Both the position numbers and the translations under genes were made by a program. The notes beneath the pieces were generated by a model. It made no database searches, was not told the DNA's origin, and saw nothing but the letters and a program-made list of their open reading frames with translations. From assembly GCA_035634055.1 (NCBI GenBank), contig DASQDR010000007.1:1-39158 (forward strand): DNA of 39,158 nucleotides. The letters run 5' to 3'. Shown here piece by piece: positions 8,746-15,959 of this stretch (position 1 is the stretch's first letter; each line of letters begins with the position of its first letter). Source of the DNA: JAICTV01 sp035634055 (GTDB taxonomy: Bacteria; Planctomycetota; Phycisphaerae; Tepidisphaerales; Tepidisphaeraceae).

Positions 8746-9293
8746 CACGGTGTCGGCCCTGGTGACGCGGGGCCGGCGGACAGAGTGATCCCTGACAAGG
8801 GCTAAGCCGCGGTAACGCGGCGACCGGGCGGCGGCGTGAGGCGTGTTACGCCCACCCGCGCGGCCGGCTCAGCACCGGGGCGATTGTTTCGCCCGCGAGT
8901 GGTGATGCGCAAAGCGCCGGTCCGATAGTTGTCGGTGGTACCCCGACGGCCCATCGGAGCGAGGCGTTGCCGAAAGGATGCTCGGAGCGAACCACCGTGC
9001 TGGCCACGGCGCTCATGGCACGTCTTATCGGTCGATCCCTGTCTTAGCAACCAGCGTGCGCGGCCCGGCAGTGGCGCGGCGGCTTGGGATGCTTGGGCGA
9101 TGTCGCTCAAGTGGTCCCGGCCCCGCGACGATACCGGGTACGTGGTCTGGTGGTGACGTGCGGCGCGTGTGTGCCGCGGGTCGCCGCGTCAAAGACATGT
9201 GGCACGGGCGTGTGCTCGTGCCCGACAAGCGGGCCGGACGAACGTCGTCCGTGCCACAGCAGGAACCGGTTTCTTTCCAGACAGGAGTCTGCC
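8746..9293 (+). other. Hairpin-rich untranslated leader of the first pilin
   Basis: No supported gene lies in this stretch. It holds many short hairpins: GCCGCG-GTAA-CGCGGC, CCCT-GACA-AGGG, GGCGT-GTT-ACGCC, GGGCGA-TTGTT-TCGCCC, GCGC-AAA-GCGC, GTCGG-loop-CCGAC inside CCGAT-ATCGG, and a palindrome at 9092-9111 (CTTGGGCGA/TCGCTCAAG). It ends in the inverted repeat 9198-9258 and the pilin Shine-Dalgarno. It does not match a riboswitch I can name. A long structured leader, a small RNA, or degraded sequence are all possible. Confidence 0.4.
9198..9258. repeat. Inverted repeat with inner hairpins upstream of pilin 1
   Basis: TGTGGCACGG (9198-9207) pairs with CCGTGCCACA (9249-9258). Inside are CGGGC...GCCCG (9205-9224) and GGACG-AACGT-CGTCC (9236-9250), so alternative folds compete. 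The Shine-Dalgarno of the pilin follows 24 bases later. The GTGGCACGGGC word recurs at 1672-1682. Confidence 0.65.
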
Positions 9294-9821
9294 ATGACCG
9301 TCGTTCGTCGCACCTCGCGTAAGGGTGGTTTCACCCTCGTCGAAATCCTGATCGTCGTGATCATCCTCGGCATCCTTGCCGCCATCGTGATCCCGCAGTT
9401 CACCAGCGCGTCGCAGGACGCCCGGAAGAACAGCCTCACGAGCCAGCTCCAGACGCTCCGCAGCCAGCTCGAGCTGTACAAGCTGCAGCACCTGGACAAG
9501 ATGCCCGCCGACCTGATCGGCGCCACCCCGAGCTGGGCGCAGTTCGTCAACCGCACGGACAAGAACGGCAGCACCGGCGTCGACGCCGCCACGCACCCGT
9601 TCGGCCCGTACCTCCAGGCGGTCCCGGTGAACTCGCTCAACGGGTACACCGGCGTCGCCACGGTGAACGTTGACACTGCCGCCGACCCCGGCGACGCGGT
9701 CACCGGCAGCAGCATCGGCTTCGTGATCAATGCCAGCAACGGCAAGGTCTGGGGCACGACCAAGTCGGGCACCAAGGTCTACAACGAGGCCGACCCGGCC
9801 GCGACCGCTAACGACGAGTAA
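9294..9821 (+). CDS. Prepilin 1, GspG-like major pseudopilin/pilin
   Basis: 175 residues. AGGAG at 9283-9287, 6 bases before ATG 9294, fixes the start. The leader of 12 residues is basic (MTVVRRTSRKGG), with prepilin-peptidase cleavage predicted after G12 to give an N-terminal F13 and the conserved Glu at +5 (FTLVE), then the hydrophobic assembly helix ILIVVIILGILAAIVIPQF. The C-terminal domain carries FGPYLQAVPVNSLNG, a pattern seen in GspG-like planctomycete pilins. It is first in the operon, has the best ribosome binding site and is followed by a strong hairpin (9899-9929), so it is probably the most abundant subunit. Whether the fibre is a pilus or a type II pseudopilus cannot be settled here. 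Confidence 0.9.
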   Translation: MTVVRRTSRKGGFTLVEILIVVIILGILAAIVIPQFTSASQDARKNSLTSQLQTLRSQLELYKLQHLDKMPADLIGATPSWAQFVNRTDKNGSTGVDAATHPFGPYLQAVPVNSLNGYTGVATVNVDTAADPGDAVTGSSIGFVINASNGKVWGTTKSGTKVYNEADPAATANDE

Positions 9822-9898
9822 CGTCGTCGGATGCACCAAGCGCCTCGCCCGCACGGGGGCCGGCGCACGCAGCGGAAGCAGTTTGCTGAAAAGCAGAA

Positions 9899-9929
9899 CC
9901 GGCCGGCGGGTTCGTCACCCGCCGGCCGG
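9899..9929 (+). terminator. Strong hairpin between pilin 1 and pilin 2
   Basis: A perfect 13-bp GC-rich stem (9899-9911 with 9917-9929) closes over TCGTC, 77 bases after the pilin 1 stop. It lacks a long T-run (GTTGAT follows), so it may be a partial terminator or an mRNA 3'-end stabiliser that raises pilin 1 over the downstream genes. Confidence 0.6.
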
Positions 9930-10114
9930 GTTGATAAGGCGGCAAGCGAATCGGGCCGACGACGTAAAACAGGTCCAGATCTCCTCCGCTGACCCAAGGG
10001 TAAGCAGTGATGTACGGCCGCGATCCCAACCGCCAACCTGATGCCAGCCGCCGATGCCCCGCATAGCCGGCGGGCGACGCCAGCCGCGCCCGAGCGGCCG
10101 GCCCGGGCGGGGCG

Positions 10115-10651
10115 GTGCCACGGCCACGCGGCGCCGGCGGCGGCGGGGCGGTCGCGAGCGGCTTCACCCTGATCGAGATGCTCATCGTGGTGGTGATCCT
10201 GGGGATCCTGGCCACCATCGTTATCCCGCAGTTCTCCAACGCATCGATCAACGCCAAGGAGAACATGCTCAAGGACGAGCTGCGCTACCTCCGCACGCAG
10301 GTGGTGGTCTATAAGGCGCAGCACCACGACATCGCCCCCGGCTACCCCAACGGCGACCGCAGCCAGCCCGCCACGGGGGCGGATTTCGTCAAGCAGCTCA
10401 CCATGCCGACCAACGAGTTCGGCGTCACCAACGCCACCGCCAGCCCGGTCTTCAAGTTCGGCCCGTACCTCAGCGCGATGCCGGCCAACCCGCTGACGAA
10501 GCTGGACGGGGTGCGCATCATCGGCGACTCCGAGGCAATGCCCGAGCCGACCGGCACGGACCACGGCTGGATGTACAAGCCGCTGACCGGCGAGCTGGTG
10601 GCCAACACCAAGGGCGAAGACACCGGTGGCACGCCTTTCAAAGACTACTAA
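10115..10651 (+). CDS. Prepilin 2, GspG-like pseudopilin
   Basis: 178 residues from GTG 10115, the only plausible start I see between the upstream in-frame TAG (10064) and the pilin core. The leader is 16 residues (MPRPRGAGGGGAVASG), cleavage after G16, then FTLIE with Glu at +5 and the helix MLIVVVILGILATIVIPQF. The globular part has FGPYLSAMPANPLTKLDG, paralogous to FGPYLQAVPVNSLNG of prepilin 1. A GC-rich G-run before the GTG could serve as a weak ribosome binding site. An ATG at 10010 in the same frame opens an 18-codon reading frame ending at TAG 10064; it may be a regulatory upstream frame or a relic of a longer leader. The next gene overlaps its end by 26 bases. Confidence 0.85.
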   Translation: MPRPRGAGGGGAVASGFTLIEMLIVVVILGILATIVIPQFSNASINAKENMLKDELRYLRTQVVVYKAQHHDIAPGYPNGDRSQPATGADFVKQLTMPTNEFGVTNATASPVFKFGPYLSAMPANPLTKLDGVRIIGDSEAMPEPTGTDHGWMYKPLTGELVANTKGEDTGGTPFKDY

Positions 10652-11252
10652 TCCCCCGGCCACCCGCGTCGAATCGCGCGGGCCCGCCCGCGTCGCATCG
10701 CGTGACACATCGCGCGACGGCGCCTGCCGTCCCCGCTTTCGCTTCTGCGCGTTTCGCGCCGGCTACACGCTGGTGGAGGCGACGATCGCGTCGGTGGTGC
10801 TGGCGGCGTGCGTGGCGGCGGTCTCCGGCACGCTGTCGGCGTCGTACCAGCAGACGGCCGTCCGCGGCAACACCGCCACCGCGATCGCCCTGGGCGAGCA
10901 GCTCATGGAGGAGATCGCCGCCAAGCCGCTGGACGTCCCCTCGGGCACCACCGACAAGCCCGGCTGGAGCGCGGGGCAGGTCGACCGCCGGCTCTACGAC
11001 AACGTCTCGGATTACCACGGCTACAGCGACTACGGCAGCTCGGTCTCCACGCCCAACGGCTCGGCCGCCGACCTGAGTGACGGCGGCTCGTACGTGCGCA
11101 CCGTGTCGGTGCAGAACAACGCCATCCCCCCAGCGCTGGTGGGCAACGGCACCGCCAGCGATTTCGTGCTGGTCACGGTGACGGTCACCATGCCGCACGG
11201 GCAGGCGACCTCCCTTTCCAAGCTCTTCACCCGCGTCACGATGGTTCGGTAG
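10626..11252 (+). CDS. Minor pseudopilin, GspI/PilV-like
   Basis: 208 residues. The core AGYTLVEATIASVVLAACVAAV is a type IV prepilin signal with the aromatic +1 (Y47) and Glu at +5 (E51). Cleavage would follow G46, leaving an unusually long Arg-rich leader. The GTG at 10626 lies inside the previous gene; I find no later in-frame ATG or GTG before the core. The helix is followed by AIALGEQLMEEIAAKPLD, which resembles the GspI/PilV pattern of A-x-x-L-A-E-x-x-x-E-I. Minor pseudopilins of this class form the tip complex with the J- and K-like proteins encoded next. Subfamily assignment is by order and pattern. Confidence 0.8.
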   Translation: MARLSKTTNPPATRVESRGPARVASRDTSRDGACRPRFRFCAFRAGYTLVEATIASVVLAACVAAVSGTLSASYQQTAVRGNTATAIALGEQLMEEIAAKPLDVPSGTTDKPGWSAGQVDRRLYDNVSDYHGYSDYGSSVSTPNGSAADLSDGGSYVRTVSVQNNAIPPALVGNGTASDFVLVTVTVTMPHGQATSLSKLFTRVTMVR

Positions 11253-11266
11253 CGCGCGATGCGACC

Positions 11267-12052
11267 ATGACGACCCACGGCCGGACCAGCCTCGCCGACT
11301 TGCAGCCGCGCGACTCCCGCGCTGCGGTGAGCCGCGCCATTGCGCGTCGCCGCGCTTTCGGCCCTCGCGCCGGCGGCGCCGCTGCCGCCCGCGCCCGCGC
11401 CGGCTTCACGCTCATGGAGCTGACCATGGGCATGATGATCACCGGGCTGGTGATGGCGGCGACGGCCGGCTTGATGACGGCGGTGGGGCAGGGGTGGCAG
11501 CAGAGCGAGTCGGCGGACAGCAACGCCAGCGCCGCGTCGCAGGTCCACCTCCGCCTCCAGCGGATCCTCAAGGGCGCGCGGCAGATCGGCTACTACCGCG
11601 CCGGCTCGATCAGCGGCGCCGCCGGCTTCAACGCGGCCGTGCTGTTCTGGAAGGACGACGTCAACCAGGACGGCAAGCTCCAGAACGCCGAGCTGGCCGT
11701 CATCGGGTTCCAGGACGGCGGCGACCCGCAGGACGCCCAGACGCTGCGGCTCTACCAGATCGTCAAGAGCTCGGTGCAGCCGGACGTCAACGCCGAGGTC
11801 GATCCCACTGATTACTACAAGAAGCTCTACGAGGGGGCGTTCTTCACCCAGTTCATGGGCCGCCCGGACGTGGCGTACACGGTCATCTCGGCGGGCGTGA
11901 CGGCGGCAGAGTTCTACAAGAGCGACGCCTCGACCACCGTCCGCCCGGAGTTTCACTACGTACTCAAGCTGCGGCGCGGGAGCGGGACGGAAACCGAGTA
12001 CGGCACCGCCGCCGAGCGCGTCGCCACCACCTTACCGGTGAGCCAGCGATGA
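11267..12052 (+). CDS. Minor pseudopilin, GspJ/PilW-like, with an EF-hand-type loop
   Basis: 261 residues from ATG 11267. Prepilin core AGFTLMELTMGMMITGLVM, cleavage after G46, Glu at +5 (E51), and a 46-residue Ala/Arg-rich leader. QVHLRLQRILKGARQIGYYR after the helix is typical of GspJ/PilW-like proteins. Residues 131-142 (DVNQDGKLQNAE) match every ligand position of a 12-residue EF-hand calcium loop: D1, N3, D5, G6, E12. Calcium stabilises other pseudopilins, though by different sites. Its stop overlaps the next start (ATGA). No strong ribosome binding site is seen. Confidence 0.8.
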   Translation: MTTHGRTSLADLQPRDSRAAVSRAIARRRAFGPRAGGAAAARARAGFTLMELTMGMMITGLVMAATAGLMTAVGQGWQQSESADSNASAASQVHLRLQRILKGARQIGYYRAGSISGAAGFNAAVLFWKDDVNQDGKLQNAELAVIGFQDGGDPQDAQTLRLYQIVKSSVQPDVNAEVDPTDYYKKLYEGAFFTQFMGRPDVAYTVISAGVTAAEFYKSDASTTVRPEFHYVLKLRRGSGTETEYGTAAERVATTLPVSQR

Positions 12053-13350
12053 CGCAGACCGCAAACGCGCCCGCACAACTTCGCAGCGCCGATCGGCGTC
12101 GCGCCCGCGCCCGCCGCCGTCGCGGCGTGGCGCTCATGCTGGTGATCGGCGCGGTGGCGATCGCCGCCATCCTCGGCGCCGCCATGCTCTCCACGGCGAC
12201 GCTCCAGAACCGCGCCGGCGCCAACCGCGGGCGCTCCTCCTGTGCCGATTACCTCGGCGAGTCCGGCCTGAACCTCGCCCTTTACTACCTCCAGTACCCC
12301 GAGAAGGCGCCGGGCTACGTCGCCGGCGGGTCGTGGTACTGGCCGGGCACCGGCGGGCCTATCGCGATCAACTCGGGCGTCGCCGGCACCGTCGCCGTGA
12401 CCGTCACCCGCGCGACCGACACGGCGGGCAACACCGTCCCCTGGACCTACGAGGTCGCCTGCACCGCCAAGTCCGGCCCGACCGTCGCCAGCGAGGTCAC
12501 CAAGACCACCGGCGCGCGGGTGTACGTGCGGAACGAATACGTGGTGAAGCATCAGGCGGCGTTCAACGCGAGCACGGCGGTGCCGGCGTACGTGAACATC
12601 CAGGGGGACATCTGGTCCGCCGGCACCTTTGGGCTGAAGGTCGGCTCGCCCGCCCCGACGCTGAGCGGCGACGCCTACTGCGCCAGCCTGCGCAGCGGGT
12701 TGCAGTGGCTCCCGCTGGCGGTCGGCAAGCAGGCGAAGTCGGTCCCCGCCGCCGACCTGCCCGCCCCGACGCTCTCGAGCCTCAATACCTACGCCACCTA
12801 CACCGTCAACGAGGTCACGCGCTCGCGCCAGGAACTCTCTTCCTCCAGCCTCAACGCCGGCGACATCCCGACTGTCCCGGCCCCGAGCAACCCCGCGGGC
12901 ATCTACTACAAGGACGTGTCCTCCAGCGGCGGGGTGTTCACCATCAACGACAACGTCGTCATCAACGGCACCCTCATCGTGGTCGGCAACGTCCAGATGA
13001 AGGGGGCCAACGTGACGATCCACCCGCAGTCGGGTTACCCGGGGCTGGTCGTGACCGGCACGCTGGAGATCTTCCAGCCGCTCAAGAGCCTGACGGTCAA
13101 CGGCGTCTGCTTCGTCGGCGGGCAGCTCAAGACCAATAACAACGGCACGATCGTGACCGTCCTTAACGCGTCGCAGTTCCGCGTCAACGGCGCGCTGCTG
13201 ATGGGCACCACCACCCCCGACGGCGCGTTCTTTACCGGCTACAACGCCATCACCACCGTCAAGCCGGGCGGGCACACCAAGGTTCCGGATCTGACGGCGA
13301 ATTACCGCGTCCCCAAGGGCGTCAGCATCGTACGCTGGGGATTGCCGTGA
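12049..13350 (+). CDS. PilX/GspK-like minor pilin with C-terminal beta-solenoid
   Basis: 433 residues, overlapping the upstream stop by 4 bases. The N terminus has a very basic stretch (RRRARARRRRG), then VALMLVIGAVAIAAILGAAM. It has no Glu at +5, as is usual for the K/PilX class. After about residue 300 come regular valine/asparagine repeats (VFTINDNVVINGTLIVVG, TLEIFQPLKSLTVNGVCFVG, FRVNGALLMG) that suggest a short right-handed beta-helix of the bactofilin-like kind. In the I-J-K order it would cap the pseudopilus tip. The solenoid would be exposed at the tip and could bind a ligand or the secretin; that is inference. Confidence 0.75.
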   Translation: MTQTANAPAQLRSADRRRARARRRRGVALMLVIGAVAIAAILGAAMLSTATLQNRAGANRGRSSCADYLGESGLNLALYYLQYPEKAPGYVAGGSWYWPGTGGPIAINSGVAGTVAVTVTRATDTAGNTVPWTYEVACTAKSGPTVASEVTKTTGARVYVRNEYVVKHQAAFNASTAVPAYVNIQGDIWSAGTFGLKVGSPAPTLSGDAYCASLRSGLQWLPLAVGKQAKSVPAADLPAPTLSSLNTYATYTVNEVTRSRQELSSSSLNAGDIPTVPAPSNPAGIYYKDVSSSGGVFTINDNVVINGTLIVVGNVQMKGANVTIHPQSGYPGLVVTGTLEIFQPLKSLTVNGVCFVGGQLKTNNNGTIVTVLNASQFRVNGALLMGTTTPDGAFFTGYNAITTVKPGGHTKVPDLTANYRVPKGVSIVRWGLP

Positions 13351-13444
13351 GCGAACGTGCCCGCGCGCGTAGGCGCGTGCCCGCGCCCGGCGAGCCGAAC
13401 GTTTCCCGTAGCAACGTGATCGCAACCACGAAAAGGAGTCCGCG

Positions 13445-13741
13445 ATGAAGACGAACAAGTTATTGGCCGGCGTCCTGGTGCTTCAGGGCCTGATCCTCCT
13501 GGGGCAGTGGACCGGCACCGGCTACCTGCCGCCCGCGCAGGCGCAGTTGACCGACCCGGCCAACCGCCAGATGCAGATGGTCGACGAGCTGAAGACGCTG
13601 AACCAGAAGCTCGATCAAGTAATCGACATTCTCAAGGCGGGGGACCTTCAGGTGAAGGTGGCAAAGTCCGATGAGGAGAAGCAGGCGAAGCCCGCTCCCG
13701 CCGGCGCCGCCGGCGCGCCCAACTCGGGCCGCGCCCGGTAA
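13445..13741 (+). CDS. Small exported coiled-coil protein of unknown function
   Basis: 98 residues. AAGGAG at 13433-13438, 6 bases before ATG 13445, is one of the best ribosome binding sites in the operon. MKTNKLLAGVLVLQGLILLG is a signal peptide or signal anchor, with a possible cleavage near AQA (about residue 33). A heptad-like segment, MVDELKTLNQKLDQVIDILK (about 45-65), predicts a coiled coil. The tail is Ala/Gly/Pro rich. I do not recognise the family. Its place between the PilX-like gene and the GspH-like gene suggests a periplasmic partner of the machine. Confidence 0.75.
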   Translation: MKTNKLLAGVLVLQGLILLGQWTGTGYLPPAQAQLTDPANRQMQMVDELKTLNQKLDQVIDILKAGDLQVKVAKSDEEKQAKPAPAGAAGAPNSGRAR

Positions 13742-13916
13742 GCGAAAGACGGGGGGAAACGGACCGCCGGCCGCGCGCCCTGCTGAATCCCAGCGGCGGG
13801 GGGCGCCGCCCGGCGCGCTTCGCGGACCAATTGCGCGCCCCCGAGAGAGGGAAGCGGAGTGAGTCGATTGCGTGGCGGGCCCCCGTGGTGGGATGGCCCG
13901 CGCCGCGCGAGGTTGC

Positions 13917-14528
13917 ATGCACATGAGGACGACGAACACGAGCGATCATGCCCGGCGGCCGGCAACCCGGCCGGCGGCGCGGCAGCAGGGGGGGCGGCGC
14001 GGGTTCACCCTCGTCGAGATCCTCTGCGTCGTCGTCATCCTTGGGATCGCGTCGGCGATCATCGTCCCGCAGATGGGCACCCGCGACGACATGCGCGTCG
14101 CCTCCGCCGCCCGCACCCTCATCGCCGACCTCATTTACGCCCAGAACCAGGCGATCTCCGGCGGGAAGATGGTCTACGTCAAGTTCGACGCGACCAACAA
14201 CAAGTACACGCTGCTCAGCACCGCCAAGACCGGCGGGGACGTGGCCATCAGCCACCCGATCACGCAGGCGGACTACGCGCAGCCGTTCGGCGCTGCGTCG
14301 CGCGGGTACGAGCTGATCACGCTGGAGTCGGCGATCTTCCACGGGTTGGACGCGCAGTACCAGAACCTGACGACCGTGGCGTTCAACGAGCTGGGGGTGC
14401 CCTACGTCTACTCCTACGCCCTGAACAGCACCAACGACATGAACACCGGCTCCATTGTGCTCAAGTGCGGGCAGTTCACCAAGACGATCACGATCGCCGC
14501 CGCCACGGGCGCGGTGTCGGTCGAATAA
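13917..14528 (+). CDS. Minor pseudopilin, GspH/FimT-like
   Basis: Prepilin core RRGFTLVEILCVVVILGIASAI with Glu at +5, then VPQMGTRDDMRVASAARTLIADLIYAQNQAISGG, the helix-plus-RNQA-like pattern of GspH/FimT. From ATG 13917 the protein is 203 residues with a 29-residue leader; ATG 13923, ATG 13893 and GTG 13872 are in frame, and GAGG at 13909-13912 does not decide between 13917 and 13923. GspH/FimT proteins sit near the pilus tip, and some FimT proteins bind DNA. The C-terminal domain (YSYALNSTNDMNTGSIVLKC and onward) ends in an all-beta segment. pilM follows after 48 bases. Confidence 0.8.
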   Translation: MHMRTTNTSDHARRPATRPAARQQGGRRGFTLVEILCVVVILGIASAIIVPQMGTRDDMRVASAARTLIADLIYAQNQAISGGKMVYVKFDATNNKYTLLSTAKTGGDVAISHPITQADYAQPFGAASRGYELITLESAIFHGLDAQYQNLTTVAFNELGVPYVYSYALNSTNDMNTGSIVLKCGQFTKTITIAAATGAVSVE

Positions 14529-14576
14529 CGGAAGCCCCGCCGGCGACGCGCGCGCGACACGGATGATTGGCAAGTG

Positions 14577-15959
14577 ATGATTCGACTGACGCGATCACAA
14601 GTTCAGCCGATCGGGCTCGACATCGGGTTCGACAGCATCAAGATGCTCCAGGTCGAGACCGTGGGGCAGACGCTGTCGGTGGTCGCCGCCGCGCGCCAGC
14701 CGCTGCCGCCGGCGGCGCGGGAGAAGCCGGAGCTTCGGCTGCCGCTCGCCGCCGACCTGATCCGCCAGATGCTCCGCCGCGGCAAGTTCTCCGGGCGCGG
14801 CGTCGTCGTCGCGCTTCCGCGCGAGATCCTGCACGTCAAGAACCTGCGCATGCCGCTGATCCCGCAGCACGAGCTGGCGGCGGCGGTGAAGTTCGAGGCG
14901 AAGAACATCTTCCCGTTCGACACCGACCGGGCGCACATCCAGATCATCCCGGCCGGGGAGGTGCGGCAGGGGATCGACGTGCGACAGGAAGTGATCGTGC
15001 TGGCGGCGCGGCACGACGAGGTGAACCTGTTCGTCGAGCAGCTCCACCGCTGCGGCGCCACCGTCGATTCGATCGACATCGAGGCGTGCGCGCTCTACCG
15101 CTCGCAGGAGCGGTTCATCCGCCGCCGCGAGGACGAGCAGGAGGTCAACGTCCTGGTGGACGTCGGCTACCGCCGCAGCCAGGTCGTCATCGGCCGCGGG
15201 CGGGACATGACCTTCATCAAGCCGATCGACATCGGCTCGCAGCACCTGCACGAGGCGGTGAGCCGCAAGCTCGGCATCACCATGGACGAGGCGCGGGCGC
15301 TTCGACGGCGCCTGATCGAGGCGGCGCCCGGGCCGGCGATGACGCTGGAGCAGGTCCGCCGAGACTCGGTTCGCCAGGCCGTCTTCGACGCCACGCGCAG
15401 CACCATGGAAGCGCTGGGGCGCGAGATCGCCCTTTGCCTGCGCTACTACTCGGTCACCTTCCGCGGGCAGCGGCCGAGCAAGCTGCGCCTGCTCGGCGGT
15501 GAGGCGGCGGACCCGCTGCTGCTGGCGGTGCTCAACGCGAACCTCGGCGTGCCGGTGGAAGCCGGGCGCCCGCTCTTCAGCGTCGACACCAGCCGCATGG
15601 ATCAGGCCGAGCGCATGGGCTACATGTCGGAGTGGTCCGCGGCGTTCGGGCTGGGCCTGAAGCTGACCAAGTGCCAGTTCGCCCCGCGCGACGGCAAGCC
15701 GCGCGATCCGACCGCGCCCAACGCCGTCCCCGCCGCCGAGGTGGTGGACATCAGCAAGATCGCCGAGGCGGTGCCGGGTGACAACGGCGGGCGCAAGCTC
15801 GTCGAGCCGCCCCGCGCTCCGAGCGCCGGCGCCGCCGCCAACTCGATCGCCGCCAACTCGATCGCCGCCAACACGGCAGCCGCCAGCGGCGCGGCCGCGG
15901 AGGGCAGCAGCAGTTCCAACGCCAGCGCCGTCGCACGGCTGGAGGCCGCCCGTGCGTGA
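14577..15959 (+). CDS. pilM: PilM-like actin-fold ATPase of the pilus platform
   Basis: 460 residues. IGLDIGFDSIKMLQVE is the phosphate-1 loop of the actin/FtsA/PilM fold; VDVGYRRSQVVI is the second phosphate loop, and KLRLLGGEAADP the adenosine motif. PilM is a cytoplasmic ring component that binds the N-terminal tail of PilN and links the platform to the assembly ATPase. ATG 14577 is taken; GTG 14574 is equally possible. The last 90 residues are low complexity and include three 15-bp repeats encoding AANSI/AANTA. Its 3' end overlaps pilN by 8 bases. The presence of pilM is a type IV pilus rather than a type II secretion trait. Confidence 0.88.
   Translation: MIRLTRSQVQPIGLDIGFDSIKMLQVETVGQTLSVVAAARQPLPPAAREKPELRLPLAADLIRQMLRRGKFSGRGVVVALPREILHVKNLRMPLIPQHELAAAVKFEAKNIFPFDTDRAHIQIIPAGEVRQGIDVRQEVIVLAARHDEVNLFVEQLHRCGATVDSIDIEACALYRSQERFIRRREDEQEVNVLVDVGYRRSQVVIGRGRDMTFIKPIDIGSQHLHEAVSRKLGITMDEARALRRRLIEAAPGPAMTLEQVRRDSVRQAVFDATRSTMEALGREIALCLRYYSVTFRGQRPSKLRLLGGEAADPLLLAVLNANLGVPVEAGRPLFSVDTSRMDQAERMGYMSEWSAAFGLGLKLTKCQFAPRDGKPRDPTAPNAVPAAEVVDISKIAEAVPGDNGGRKLVEPPRAPSAGAAANSIAANSIAANTAAASGAAAEGSSSSNASAVARLEAARA
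15834..15878 (+). repeat. Three 15-bp tandem repeats inside pilM
   Basis: GCCGCCAACTCGATC occurs at 15834-15848 and 15849-15863, with a diverged third copy (ending ACGGCA) at 15864-15878. In frame, it adds Ala-Ala-Asn-Ser-Ile units to the low-complexity tail of PilM, so copy number may vary without breaking the gene. Confidence 0.8.

Noticed and set aside
8810..8826. 16S rRNA 530-loop-like sequence AGCCGCGGTAA
   Set aside because: The match is limited to about 11 bases and forms its own GTAA hairpin; no flanking rRNA sequence exists.
8890..8990. GEMM (c-di-GMP-I) riboswitch suggested by GCGCAAAGCGCCGG upstream of a pilin
   Set aside because: The GCAAAGC core is part of a simple GCGC-AAA-GCGC hairpin, and the required GGCAAACC strand and the tetraloop-receptor partner could not be found at the right distance.
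9201..9216. Sigma-54 promoter before pilin 1 (TGGCAC followed by a GC)
   Set aside because: The GG to GC spacing is 11 bases where 10 is needed, and the TGGCAC is part of a larger inverted repeat.
9084..9293. N-terminal extension of pilin 1 by 70 codons
   Set aside because: The extension covers the palindromic leader, and a good AGGAG directly precedes ATG 9294, which gives a standard prepilin leader.
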